DNA of 64,000 nt, taken from positions 62,001-126,000 of the forward strand of contig NZ_BBPM01000016.1 of the NCBI RefSeq assembly GCF_000787775.1, in the 5' to 3' direction. Made by a program: the position numbers and the translations under genes. The notes under the pieces are model-generated. The model was not told where the DNA came from and ran no database searches. It saw only the letters and a program-made list of their open reading frames with translations. This stretch comes from Streptacidiphilus carbonis (lineage in GTDB: Bacteria > Actinomycetota > Actinomycetes > Streptomycetales > Streptomycetaceae). Below are positions 31,533 through 41,143 of the stretch, one piece after another (the first letter of the stretch is position 1; every line of letters begins with the position of its first letter).

Positions 31533-31735
31533 CAGCGGGACCTGACCTGTGCGGTCGGGTGCTTGGCCCGCCAGTAGAGGGCGGCGACCAGCAGGAGCAG
31601 GACGGCGCCCGGCTGGGCGACGATCCACGGCACCAGCACGGTGGTCGCGGGGACCACGACGGCGCGCAGCTGGTAGCAGAGGAGGAGCAGCAGGCCGAGC
31701 AGGAGCAGGGTCGAGGGGCGGGCGGTGCGGAGCAT
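31532..31735 (-). CDS. Small membrane protein coupled to TraB
   Basis: A 67-residue protein with two hydrophobic segments (STLLLLGLLLLLCYQL and VAQPGAVLLLLVAALYW). GGAGGT lies 5 bases before the ATG, and its stop overlaps the TraB start. Spread (Spd) proteins of Streptomyces plasmids are often small membrane proteins encoded beside tra; that role is an inference. Confidence 0.74.
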   Translation of the reverse strand: MLRTARPSTLLLLGLLLLLCYQLRAVVVPATTVLVPWIVAQPGAVLLLLVAALYWRAKHPTAQVRSR

Positions 31736-31756
31736 CGGTACCTCCGGAGGGTGGGG

Positions 31757-31802
31757 CCGGGCAGCGCGGCCTTCAGAGACTGAAGGGGCCGAGGCTGCCC
31801 GG
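31757..31802 (-). terminator. Long hairpin upstream of the TraB pair
   Basis: Outer stem CCGGGCAGC/GCTGCCCGG and inner stem CCTTCAG/CTGAAGG with a 3-base loop. It lies just after the 31813 gene and before the ribosome-binding site of the 31735 gene, so it could end or damp transcription into traB. Confidence 0.6.
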
Positions 31803-31812
31803 ACGGGGTGGG

Positions 31813-31977
31813 CTACTGCTTGGGTTTGGCCGCGGCGTGCGGTGTGGCCGAGTGGTGCGGCGTGAGGGTCACGTGGATGGCCGGGTGATGGGCCGGAGTG
31901 CTGGCGGCCTCGCCTCGGGCCATCAGGCAGACAGCGAGGAGAGCGACCGCGACGGCGGCTACGCCTTTGAAGGTCAT
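31813..31977 (-). CDS. Small secreted-looking His-rich peptide
   Basis: A 54-residue protein. A signal-peptide-like start (MTFKGVAAVAVALLAVCLMA, cleavage plausible after EAAS) is followed by a His/Pro/Ala-rich tail (HHPAIHVTLTPHHSATPH). It could be exported and bind metal. The ATG is internal to a longer frame that is otherwise a shadow. Confidence 0.58.
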   Translation of the reverse strand: MTFKGVAAVAVALLAVCLMARGEAASTPAHHPAIHVTLTPHHSATPHAAAKPKQ

Positions 31978-32020
31978 GGCGGTCACCCGGCCGTGATGCG
32001 GGCGAGGGTACGGAAGACGG

Positions 32021-33412
32021 TCACAGGTATCCCTCGGTTCCGGCCTGGGCTTCGGCTTCCTGGGCCTGCTTGGCGGCACGGGAAAGGACGGTGCGGATGT
32101 AGGCGGTATCCACGGCGAGGCCGCTCTGAGCCAGGTGCAGGGCGATGTCGGCGGGCGTCGCCTCGGGGTGAAGCATCGATGATGCGGCGAGGATCGCGGC
32201 CGTCTTCGTCGCCGGGAGCGCGGCATCGTCCGACTCCGTGAGCTGGGGCGCATCATCAGGCGCATCACCGTGCATCACAGGCACCGGCCCCACCTGACCA
32301 GTCATGGCGGCGAGGTACTGGGCGACGTCGCCGGCGAGGTCGAACCACTCCGTGGCGCCAACCCGCTGCTCGGCGAAACGCAGGTGGAGATCCCGCTCCG
32401 TGCGCGCGTTGCCGTGGACGACCAGGAGCACGTCCTCCATACGCAGGCACAGGGTGTCGATGCGCCGCTTGAGGTTCTGCGACGTGCCGATCTTGACCCG
32501 GTCGCCGTTCTGCACGAAGTACACGATCGGCGGGTGCGCCGAGCCCAGGAGCGCAGCCACGTCGGCGACCCGGACCCCTGGCGTTCCCGCCAGCTCCCCG
32601 GTGGGCTGACGCCGCGACGCCTTGCGCTTCTGCTCCCTGTCGAGCGCGGCATGGACGACCTTGCCGAAGCTCTCCCGGGTGGCGTCGAGTTCCCGACGCA
32701 GCTGGGCACTGGTCCGCGAATCGGCCTGCAGCGGCTCACCCTTGGCGCCGACCGCGACGTGCTGCCCTGCGGCGGTGCCGACGCCCGGAGTACCGCGGCG
32801 GCTGGCTTCCATTGCGAGCAGCTGCGCGACGGCGTTGTCCTCGGTGCGCTGGACCTGTCGGCGGGCGGAGGCGACGGCGAGCTTCGCGGATGCCTCGGAC
32901 AGGGTGATCTCGATCCACTGCCGGTCGGCTGCGGTGAGGGTGGGCTCGGTGACCTTCGCGGACACCCACCACAGCAGCTTGGCCAGGATGGAGACGGTGG
33001 CCCCGACGCAGGCGAGTGCGAGAGACCGCGACCGCATCCCTTCAACGAACAGGGCCGTCACGGTGACGGCGAGCAGGACCCACGAAAGCCTGTCTGCGAC
33101 GCGTCGCCGGTCCGGCCGGTGGCGTGCGATGAACGCCAGCCCGAGGGCGGTGAGCCACGACAGGTCGAACAGGGAGGCGGCGAGGTAGGACACCCAGGTC
33201 GCGCCCAGGAGAGCGGCGATGCTGGTCGTACTCCAGATCACGGAGATCAGGGTGAGGGCCAGGACGATGCCGTGGACGCCCCGGACGACGATGGCGTCCC
33301 AGTCCTTGGGGGCCACGGGGACCAGGGTTTCCCTTGGGATGTCGACCATGACGGTGGTGCCGTCGATGGTGTGCGGCGTCCTGATGTACTCGGTGACGCT
33401 TTTGAACTTCAC
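32021..33412 (-). CDS. SpdB/DUF2637-like membrane protein fused to a GIY-YIG-type domain
   Basis: A 463-residue protein. Four membrane segments lie within residues 41-150 (VHGIVLALTLISVIW, ATWVSYLAASLF, LSWVLLAVTVTALFV, LALACVGATVSIL), a plan seen in SpdB/DUF2637 proteins of Streptomyces elements. A coiled linker leads to a GIY-YIG-like domain at about 296-360 (VYFVQNGDRVKIGTSQNLKR, then TERDLHLRFAEQRVGATEWF), with R316 and E339 as likely key residues. The last 100 residues are helical. A membrane-anchored DNA-binding or nicking role in transfer is inferred. Confidence 0.8.
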   Translation of the reverse strand: MKFKSVTEYIRTPHTIDGTTVMVDIPRETLVPVAPKDWDAIVVRGVHGIVLALTLISVIWSTTSIAALLGATWVSYLAASLFDLSWLTALGLAFIARHRPDRRRVADRLSWVLLAVTVTALFVEGMRSRSLALACVGATVSILAKLLWWVSAKVTEPTLTAADRQWIEITLSEASAKLAVASARRQVQRTEDNAVAQLLAMEASRRGTPGVGTAAGQHVAVGAKGEPLQADSRTSAQLRRELDATRESFGKVVHAALDREQKRKASRRQPTGELAGTPGVRVADVAALLGSAHPPIVYFVQNGDRVKIGTSQNLKRRIDTLCLRMEDVLLVVHGNARTERDLHLRFAEQRVGATEWFDLAGDVAQYLAAMTGQVGPVPVMHGDAPDDAPQLTESDDAALPATKTAAILAASSMLHPEATPADIALHLAQSGLAVDTAYIRTVLSRAAKQAQEAEAQAGTEGYL

Positions 33413-33473
33413 GGTCTACTCCAGGTGGTTCTGGTGACCGACCCTCAGCCCGAGGGTCGGTCGGTGGACGGTG

Positions 33474-33719
33474 TCAGTGGTCGGTGTCGGGCTGGGGGGT
33501 GGAGCGGCAGGTGCCGGCGTGGTCGTTGGCGGTGTCTCGGGCGTCGGCGTAGTCGGTGTGGCTGCTGTAGCGGCGCCGGATGGTGCAGCCGGCGCACTGC
33601 CAGGCGTAGACGGGGGTGTGGTCGCAGGGGTTGGGCTGCGGGTCGTAGGCGACGGTGAGGACGACGTGGGCGCCGCCCAGGGTGAGGAAGCGGGCGATAG
33701 TGCCCGGGGTGCTGGTCAC
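33474..33719 (-). CDS. Small zinc-binding-like protein
   Basis: An 81-residue protein with CDHTPVYAWQCAGC and HAGTCRS, enough Cys/His for one zinc site. Lies between the SpdB-like gene and a run of coupled small genes. Not recognised. Confidence 0.66.
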   Translation of the reverse strand: MTSTPGTIARFLTLGGAHVVLTVAYDPQPNPCDHTPVYAWQCAGCTIRRRYSSHTDYADARDTANDHAGTCRSTPQPDTDH

Positions 33720-33824
33720 GGTGGTGTCCTTCAGGTCCGCGGCACGGCGGTGACCTCGGCGGAACCTCCGCCACGCTGGCGGTGGTTTCTGCTGGCCTTC
33801 CGCCGGCCGCTGGGGTGGGTTGGG

Positions 33825-33974
33825 CTAGAACTTCACGACGGCAACGACACGGACATAGCCGGGCCTGTCGGGGACGGGTACGGGCTGGCCGGGCTCCACG
33901 GAGGAGAAGGCGATTTTGAGGCGGCACACCCCGAGCAGGACCACGTCGGGCGGGCCGATCAGGAGGACGGTCAC
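33825..33974 (-). CDS. Very small ORF in the transfer operon
   Basis: 49 codons starting at a GTG that overlaps the stop of the 33971 gene in the same GTGA fashion as its neighbours. The product is beta-prone and hydrophobic (VTVLLIGPPDVVLLGVCRLK, then VRVVAVVKF). The start/stop coupling is the main evidence that it is real; function unknown. Confidence 0.5.
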   Translation of the reverse strand: MTVLLIGPPDVVLLGVCRLKIAFSSVEPGQPVPVPDRPGYVRVVAVVKF

Positions 33975-34165
33975 GGCTCGCCGACCCTGCCGAGGACGGC
34001 GCGGAGGATGGCGTGGCCGACGAGGCCGAAGCCCTCGCGGTCCCGCCGCCGGCGGGTGACGGCGAGGTCGGAGAACAGGGCCGTGCGGTCCGGGGTGCGG
34101 CGGGGCTGCAGGCGGGCCAGGGCCGCCGTCTCGGTGGGCCGGGGGATGGGGAACTTGGCGGCCAT
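33971..34165 (-). CDS. Small basic protein
   Basis: A 64-residue Arg-rich protein (MAAKFPIPRPTETAALARLQ, TRRRRDREGFGLVG). Its ATG overlaps the preceding stop (ATGA) and its stop overlaps the next start. May bind nucleic acid; not recognised. Confidence 0.62.
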   Translation of the reverse strand: MAAKFPIPRPTETAALARLQPRRTPDRTALFSDLAVTRRRRDREGFGLVGHAILRAVLGRVGEP

Positions 34166-34512
34166 CAGGACGCCTCCCCGACGGGGGGAGTGGCGTGCCG
34201 GGTGTAGGTCACCATCGACCAGCTCGCCCCGCCCCAGCGCCCTTCGATCCGCAGCACCTGAGAGAGGTGGCCGGCCGCCGCGGCGTAGCTGGACACGTGC
34301 ACGTCCAACTCCAGGGCGGCGCCCAGCAGCCGGGTGGCGCGCTCCCCGTCGGGGTGGTCGACGGCGATGGACGGGCGGATGGTGTGGTCCAGTTCGATCT
34401 GCCAGACGATGGGCAGTTCGTCGAGTTCGAGGTGCGTGGCGAGCAGCAGGTGCAGGACTGTGGCAGACATCGACGCCGATGCGCGCGGCCGGGTGGTCGT
34501 CATCGCGGTCAC
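34165..34512 (-). CDS. Hypothetical protein
   Basis: A 115-residue protein starting at a GTG inside the upstream stop (an ATG 9 bases later is also possible). Alternating strand/helix (VLHLLLATHLELDELPIVWQ, LLGAALELDVHVSSYAAAAG). Coupled member of the transfer operon, not recognised. Confidence 0.66.
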   Translation of the reverse strand: MTAMTTTRPRASASMSATVLHLLLATHLELDELPIVWQIELDHTIRPSIAVDHPDGERATRLLGAALELDVHVSSYAAAAGHLSQVLRIEGRWGGASWSMVTYTRHATPPVGEAS

Positions 34513-34994
34513 CGGCCCGACAGGTACGAGCGGTACGCGGAGTAGTCCTCGGCGCTGGTGTCGCTGCGGTGGCAGTCGACGCACACCGGGTCGCCGTCAC
34601 CGTCGGGGTGCAGGTCGCCGCAGTCCCAGGTGCGCTCGCAGACGGCGCACACGCCGGTGGTGTCCTCGGGCAGCAGGTCGACTGCGGCCTCGATCAGCGC
34701 CGCCACGTCCGCGAACTGTCCGGCCAGCGCCAGGAGCTCGCCGCGGGTGCGGCAGCGCTGGATCAGGGCCTCGTCGTGGTGCGCGCCCATGCCGAGGACG
34801 GACACGTGCAGGCCGGTGGCGGAGGCGACCAGCTCGGTGCTGACCTCCAGCTGTCCGGCGACGGCAACCTCGCCGAGTAGGCGGGTGCACTCCTCCGGGT
34901 GGCCCGCACTGTCGCACTCGGTCAGCAGGCACGGAGCGGTGGTCTCGGCGGCCTGTGCGGCGGTCCGCACGGCGGCGACCAGGGCCGGGCTCAC
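34509..34994 (-). CDS. Zinc-ribbon-containing hypothetical protein
   Basis: A 161-residue protein. Helical N-terminal 110 residues, then CAVCERTWDCGD and CVDCHRSD, a treble-clef or ribbon-like zinc site. The GTG start overlaps the HNH gene's stop. Function unknown. Confidence 0.68.
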   Translation of the reverse strand: MSPALVAAVRTAAQAAETTAPCLLTECDSAGHPEECTRLLGEVAVAGQLEVSTELVASATGLHVSVLGMGAHHDEALIQRCRTRGELLALAGQFADVAALIEAAVDLLPEDTTGVCAVCERTWDCGDLHPDGDGDPVCVDCHRSDTSAEDYSAYRSYLSGR

Positions 34995-35722
34995 CGGACA
35001 CCGGCCAGGGCGTCGAGCTCGGCCGGGCTCTGGGCAGGCTGGGCGTGGTGCTTGCCAGCGTGGCCAGCCTGCCGTGTGCAGCTCTTTCCGTCGGCGCTGA
35101 AGTGTCCGCACTGCGGTCCGGCGTGAAGTCGGGCTAGCCGCCGCCGTGCACGGTCACGCTCGCGTCGGCACTCGCGGCATCCACGCGCCCCTTCGGGACC
35201 GACAACCGTGTTGGCCTCGTCGTAGGCGTGATCCTGCGGACACCGCGTCTTCCCGGCGTTGACCGCCGCGAGCGTGTGGCGCGACCGGAGGAGGTTCGTC
35301 CCGGGTGGCACGGCTTCCAGGTGGCCCACGTTGAGGCACCTCCGGTGCAGGCAGGTCGCACCGCCAGCGCAGGACGCGTCCCGGTTGTGGCAGGTGTGGT
35401 CGACGTGCAGGCCCTCCGGGACCGGGCCGATCAGCAACTCGTGAGCGGCACGGTGAACCAGGACGGGACCGCCGCCGAAGGACAGGACTCCGTAGCCGGT
35501 CCTCTTGGCCACGTGACCGGTCCAGATGTGGCAGCCGCCCCATCCGGCGGCGACCTTCTCCATGAGCCGGTCGATCAGCGGGCGGTCCGGCTGCAGGCTG
35601 GTGTAGTCGCCGGCCTGCTTGAGCGCCTTGAGGTGGCGCTGGTAGCAGGCGCCGCAGCGGCCCCGGCGGAGGCCGGTCTTATCGGGGTGTCCGCCGCAGT
35701 CGGCGCAGAGGTTGATGGTCAT
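34991..35722 (-). CDS. HNH endonuclease
   Basis: A 243-residue protein. N-terminal CADCGG and CGACYQRH form a zinc knuckle. The HNH core is GCHIWTG, LVHRAAHELLIGPVPEGLHV, DHTCHNRDASC and CLNVGHLEAV, the order seen in HNH_3-type homing-like nucleases. A second Cys cluster (CRECRRER) follows. Nucleases of this kind are common in phages and conjugative elements; whether it processes the element's own DNA is unknown. Confidence 0.85.
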   Translation of the reverse strand: MTINLCADCGGHPDKTGLRRGRCGACYQRHLKALKQAGDYTSLQPDRPLIDRLMEKVAAGWGGCHIWTGHVAKRTGYGVLSFGGGPVLVHRAAHELLIGPVPEGLHVDHTCHNRDASCAGGATCLHRRCLNVGHLEAVPPGTNLLRSRHTLAAVNAGKTRCPQDHAYDEANTVVGPEGARGCRECRRERDRARRRLARLHAGPQCGHFSADGKSCTRQAGHAGKHHAQPAQSPAELDALAGVR

Positions 35723-36249
35723 CGCACACCCGCCAGGGCAACGAACTCCGCGTTGACGGCCTCGGACGGGGTGTCCAGCTGTACGCGCCGGACCTTGAGG
35801 CTGGGGGCCGAGGAGCGCATCGGCACGACCCCGAGTCCCAAGCGTTTATACGTGGCCCGGATTTCCTCCAGGTCGGCCACCATGCGGCCGGACGGCTCGC
35901 GGGTGACCTCCCAGTCGCCGTACCTGCCCGGCATCAAGCGGCTGAGGACCTTCTTGCTGGCCCGCTTCTGCCGGTCGGCGGTGCGGGCGGCGTCGGCGGC
36001 GCGGAAGTAGGAGGCGGCTGCGGTCTCGATGTCGGCGACCGGCGGCATGTCCGCGTCGGTGAACAGCTCGGCCGCCTCGACCTCGGCCAGCTCGGGCTGC
36101 GTGGCCGGCTGGACCACGGGGGTGCGGAACTCGGAGGTTGCCGCGGTGACGCGGGCAACGATTCGAGTGGTGAACTCGCGGACGGAGCGGAGGCTCGACA
36201 TGCGCGAGCGGGGTGCGAACGTGGTCTGAGGGGTGCGAAGATCCTGCAC
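35719..36249 (-). CDS. First gene of the transfer operon, unknown function
   Basis: A 176-residue protein. GTG start with AAGGAG 7 bases upstream. Basic helical N-terminus, an acidic middle (AEVEAAELFTDADMPPVADI), Lys/Arg-rich helices (RTADRQKRASKKVLSRLMPG), then a beta-type end. Being first in a nine-gene overlapping series, it is likely made at the highest level. Not recognised. Confidence 0.7.
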   Translation of the reverse strand: MQDLRTPQTTFAPRSRMSSLRSVREFTTRIVARVTAATSEFRTPVVQPATQPELAEVEAAELFTDADMPPVADIETAAASYFRAADAARTADRQKRASKKVLSRLMPGRYGDWEVTREPSGRMVADLEEIRATYKRLGLGVVPMRSSAPSLKVRRVQLDTPSEAVNAEFVALAGVR

Positions 36250-36340
36250 AGCCGTCTCCTTGTTTGCTCAAGGTGCTCGGTCAGGCCCTGCCCGGAGCTG
36301 GAATCTCCTGGTGGGGCCGCTTTCTCTGCTAGCGCGTTCA
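36250..36340 (-). promoter_or_regulatory. Promoter region of the leftward transfer operon
   Basis: 91 bp between attR and the first transfer gene must hold the operon's promoter, unless it is read from ssb DNA. No clear -35/-10 pair can be assigned. Confidence 0.35.
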
Positions 36341-36343
36341 GTG
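36334..36343. other. attR of element C
   Basis: Arm GCGTTCAG (36334-36341) is the exact inverse of CTGAACGC at attL. The shared GTG (36341-36343) joins element DNA to the in-frame continuation of ssb. Rejoining the ends gives arms separated by 5 bases (TGCTC), a symmetrical attP-like site. Confidence 0.82.
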
Positions 36344-36701
36344 GTGGAGGTGGTTGGCGGAGAACGTGCTCGCCTCCGTCGGACGGGGCGATCCACTGCT
36401 GGTGACCGGGCGGATGCGGGTGAGGGAGTGGGACAACGGGGAGGGGAAGGCCCGGGGCTACGCCGCCGAGATCGAGGCGACTGCGATCGGGCACGATCTG
36501 TCTCGCGGAACCTCGGCGTTCCGCCGGGCCGTGCGGGCGCGGCCCGAACTGGTGGCCAAGGCCTCGACGCGGGCCGCCGGGCCGGAGGAGGTACTGCCCG
36601 GCGACCAGGGAAAGGGGACACCGGCCGATCCGCGGTCCGCGGCACCCGCTCCGGTCCTGGTAGGAGCCGCCGCGGCGGGGGACGGCGAACCGGGTGTGTA
36701 A
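36342..36701 (+). pseudogene. ssb: 3' part of the split ssb gene
   Basis: 119 codons in frame with the fragment at 10417. They carry the second half of the OB fold (WLAENVLASVGRGDPLLVTG, RMRVREWDNGEGKARGYAAE, IEATAIGHDLSRGTSAFRR) and a low-complexity tail. No start codon or ribosome-binding site suits independent translation, though a TTG at 36354 exists. It lacks the usual acidic DDDIPF-type C-terminal tip, as in some Streptomyces SSB paralogues. Confidence 0.86.
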
Positions 36702-36802
36702 CGGGTGTGTGAGCCCCGCCTCACCGGGGTACGGGGCGCCGCCCCGGGTGCGGCACAATGGAAGGCTGTAAACCAACCCCCTACGACGCCGGACGGTTCA
36801 CC

Positions 36803-38467
<1,665 letters not shown>

Positions 38468-38571
38468 TCCAAGCGACACCCGCCCGCGACACCGCCGGGG
38501 CAGGCTCTGCGGCAGCAGATGACCGCACCGCCCGCCCCGGCTCCCTCCCAGCCCCGTTCTGGAGACCCACC

Positions 38572-38994
38572 GTGCCCCGCCACATATACGCTTGCCCGCT
38601 GCGCTGGTCCGACATGGACGCGTTCGGACACGTCAACAACGTGGTCTTTCTGCGCTATCTCGAGGAGGCGCGGATCGACTTCACCTTCACCAATGCCGGA
38701 GAGGCCGGTGAGAAGGCGTTCTCCGAGGGCTCCGTGGTGGCGCGGCACGAGGTCGACTACCTCCGTCCCCTGGTCTACCGGCCGGAGCCGATCATCATCG
38801 AGACCTGGCTGACCAAGCTCGGCAACGCCTCCTTCACGGTCGCCTACGAGATCAAGGACGAGGAGACCGTCTACGTCCGCGCCTCCACGATCGTGGTCCC
38901 CTACGACCTGGCCGCGGCCCGTCCCCGTCGGCTCACCCCCGGCGAGCGCGCGTTCCTGTTCGACTACCTGGAAACCGCAGCGGTAGCCGCGTGA
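38572..38994 (+). CDS. Hotdog-fold acyl-CoA thioesterase
   Basis: A 140-residue protein with the 4HBT signature WSDMDAFGHVNNVVFLRYLE, in which the Asp is the likely catalytic residue, then EVDYLRPL and a helix-strand end. It hydrolyses acyl-CoA thioesters of unknown chain type. GGAGA precedes the GTG. Its stop overlaps the next GTG, so the two are co-translated. Confidence 0.9.
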   Translation: MPRHIYACPLRWSDMDAFGHVNNVVFLRYLEEARIDFTFTNAGEAGEKAFSEGSVVARHEVDYLRPLVYRPEPIIIETWLTKLGNASFTVAYEIKDEETVYVRASTIVVPYDLAAARPRRLTPGERAFLFDYLETAAVAA

Positions 38995-39674
38995 CCACCG
39001 TGACCGCGCTCCGGTTCGCCGACCCTGGGGAGCTGCCCGAACTGGGCGCCTTCCTCACCAGGCTGCTCCGCTACGACAAGGCTGCCGCCGTCCGGTTGCA
39101 GACCGCGAAGGGGGCCCTGGCCGTCTTCGGTCGGCTGCCGCTGGGCGAGAGCGGACCACTGGTGGTGCGGACCGTGCCGCTGGCCGAGGGCCAGGGGACA
39201 GAACTGGACACGACCGTCTCGGCGGGGCAGCTGCTGGACGGCATCGACGGCGATACGGATGGTGAGGGTGATGGCAGCGGCGTCTCCGGCACCGGCGACC
39301 TGATCCTCCCGCCGCCGGTCACCGGACCCTCCTGGGCCGGGCTGCTGCCGCCGCGCACCTCCTGGGAGCACGTCACCGACCTCGACACGGCCCTGCTGGA
39401 CGCCGCCGTTCGGGCCGCGATCACCGAGTTCCGTCGGGACGGCGCCGACCCCGACGCCCTGGCCGAGTCGATCTGGTCCCGGCAGCTGCACCCCAGCGGG
39501 CTGACCATGCGCGCCGCACACGCCGCCCATCTGATCGGCCTGCTCCGGCAGTCCCGGACGCTCGCCCTGCACCGGCACCCCGCCTGGCTGCGGATCACCG
39601 CCCCACGCGGCGCAGTGATCATCCGCAGGGCTCCGGCCCTCGGCGCGGGCCTGGGCCTGTCCCCCACCCGCTGA
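38991..39674 (+). CDS. Conserved-looking hypothetical protein
   Basis: A 227-residue protein. N-terminal helical domain (LPELGAFLTRLLRYDKAAAV), an acidic low-complexity spacer (GDTDGEGDGSGVSGTG), then an alpha-helical C-terminus (LIGLLRQSRTLALHRHPAWL). Coupled to the thioesterase. Not recognised. Confidence 0.75.
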   Translation: MTTVTALRFADPGELPELGAFLTRLLRYDKAAAVRLQTAKGALAVFGRLPLGESGPLVVRTVPLAEGQGTELDTTVSAGQLLDGIDGDTDGEGDGSGVSGTGDLILPPPVTGPSWAGLLPPRTSWEHVTDLDTALLDAAVRAAITEFRRDGADPDALAESIWSRQLHPSGLTMRAAHAAHLIGLLRQSRTLALHRHPAWLRITAPRGAVIIRRAPALGAGLGLSPTR

Positions 39675-39805
39675 ACGACAGTCCGATGGACAACGGCCCA
39701 ACGGACGACGGCCCGCTGAACAACGGCCCGACGACGCGGATGACGACGACGCAGATGACGCCGCCGCTTGACCCTCGACCTGGTCGAGCCAGCAGAGTCA
39801 CGGCT

Positions 39806-40930
39806 GTGGAGAGCCAGACAGATTTGCTCAGCATCGGCGAGATGGCCCGAGCCAGCGGACTGACCGTCAGCGCCCTGCGGTTCTACGACGGCGCGGGAGT
39901 CCTGCTCCCGGTCCGAGTGGATCCGGGTACCGGCTACCGCTGGTACGGGCCCGACCAGCGCGCCGAGGCGCGACTGCTGGCCCGGCTGCGCCGGGTCGGT
40001 ATGCCGTTGGCGGACCTGCGGCTGGTCCTGGCCGGTTGGGCCGGACGGGACGCCGCGCTGGTCTGCAAGCTGCTGGACGCGCATCTGCTGCGCCTGCAGG
40101 ACGGCTTGGACGATGCCCGTCGTGAGCTCTCCACGGTCCGGGACCTACTCGCCCAGAGGGAGCACCACATGTCCGACACGCCCAGCACCACCGGCACCAC
40201 CGCCCCCGTACGCCTGACGCTGCCCGCCCGGGCGCTCGCCGCCGCCCTGGACGCCGTCCGCTTCGCGGTGAGTACCGATCCCGAACTGCCCATGCTCGGC
40301 GGGGTCTGCTTCGACGTCGACCCCGAGGAGCAGGCCCTGCGCCTGGTGGCCACCGACCGCTACCGCCTCGCCCACGCCCAGGTCCCCCTCGGCAAGGGCG
40401 CGACCGCCCCCGCGACGCAGGTCCTGGTCCCGGCCGCGCTGGTGGACGCCGTCCGCGCGCTGCTCGACGCCGGTGACGAGGGGGTGCTGACCATCGAGCC
40501 CGAACGCGTCTCCCTGGAGGCCGGCGGCAGCCAGGCCGGCGGTCCGGTCCTGGACCACGACTTCCCCGACTTCCGCAGGCTCACCCGGCTGTCCCCGGGC
40601 CGCAGGCTGTCCGTGGACGTCCCCGGCCTGCGCGCGGCGCTGGCCACGGCCGAGGTCCGGACCAGCCGACGGGGCCAGGACAGCCGCGACTTCGACGTCG
40701 CAGTCCTCGGCATCTCGTCCGACGGCGTCCTCACCGTCGCCAGCCGGGACGACCACCCCGCAGCCCACTTCGCCGTCAACCGCGAGTTCCTGCTGGAGGC
40801 CCTCTCCGTCCCGGCTCGGGACCAGTTGGTGCTGGAACTGGGCGGCCCGGTCGCCCCGCTCGCGATCCGGCTCCCCGACGGCGAGCACGACTTCTCGCTG
40901 CTGATGCCGGTCCGCCTCGACGACGAGTGA
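39806..40930 (+). CDS. MerR-type regulator fused to a DNA clamp-like domain
   Basis: A 374-residue protein. Residues 1-115 are a MerR HTH and dimerisation helix (LLSIGEMARASGLTVSALRF, then RVDPGTGYRWYGPDQRAEAR). Residues 130-374 resemble the beta sliding clamp of DNA polymerase III: LPARALAAALDAVRFAVSTD, LRLVATDRYRLAHAQVPLG and LLMPVRL at the end. Such fusions are known in Streptomyces but their role is unclear; control linked to replication is a guess. The GTG is chosen by the MerR N-terminus; an ATG 40 codons upstream would add a low-complexity leader. Confidence 0.82.
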   Translation: MESQTDLLSIGEMARASGLTVSALRFYDGAGVLLPVRVDPGTGYRWYGPDQRAEARLLARLRRVGMPLADLRLVLAGWAGRDAALVCKLLDAHLLRLQDGLDDARRELSTVRDLLAQREHHMSDTPSTTGTTAPVRLTLPARALAAALDAVRFAVSTDPELPMLGGVCFDVDPEEQALRLVATDRYRLAHAQVPLGKGATAPATQVLVPAALVDAVRALLDAGDEGVLTIEPERVSLEAGGSQAGGPVLDHDFPDFRRLTRLSPGRRLSVDVPGLRAALATAEVRTSRRGQDSRDFDVAVLGISSDGVLTVASRDDHPAAHFAVNREFLLEALSVPARDQLVLELGGPVAPLAIRLPDGEHDFSLLMPVRLDDE

Positions 40931-40944
40931 CGCTGCGCCGTCAT

Positions 40945-40994
40945 CAGGCAGGGGTCTGCGTCGACGCTTCCGCCCCGGAGCCGGCCCCTGCCTG
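40945..40994. terminator. Terminator between convergent genes
   Basis: Perfect 10-bp stem CAGGCAGGGG/CCCCTGCCTG around a 30-base loop, between the MerR fusion and the transporter gene. A long loop makes it weaker than a typical terminator. Confidence 0.45.
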
Positions 40995-41143
40995 CCGTGC
41001 AGTGCACAATTCCTGACGCTTGATCAGCCCTGCTCCCGTGACGCCCGGCACTCCGCCGCCCTCCGATCGCCGGTCCCGGGACGGCGACCGCAACCGCGCC
41101 CGCGCCCGCAATGGCGGCCACCTGGGGTTGGCTCCCTCAGGTG

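Larger units (their letters stand above)
10593..36340. mobile_element. Complete integrative conjugative/plasmid-like element inserted in ssb (element C)
   Basis: The element is bounded by the two halves of ssb. It encodes a large serine integrase at one end and a TraB-containing transfer operon reading inward from the other. Between them are a primase-helicase with iterons, a Cre-like recombinase, a KorSA-like GntR repressor, and many small genes with overlapping starts and stops. There are no capsid, tail, portal or large-terminase genes, which argues against a phage. The parts match the actinomycete integrative and conjugative element plan (excision, replication, TraB-type transfer), although most described members use a tyrosine integrase. 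Confidence 0.86.

Noticed and set aside
33471-34880. 469-residue plus-strand ORF in the transfer region
   Set aside because: It is antisense to four or more overlapping small genes with coherent starts, and its composition is Gly/Arg-biased.
39755-39790. Possible second lox-like half-site (TTGACCCTCGAC)
   Set aside because: Matches only part of one arm, has no opposing arm, and lies outside element C.
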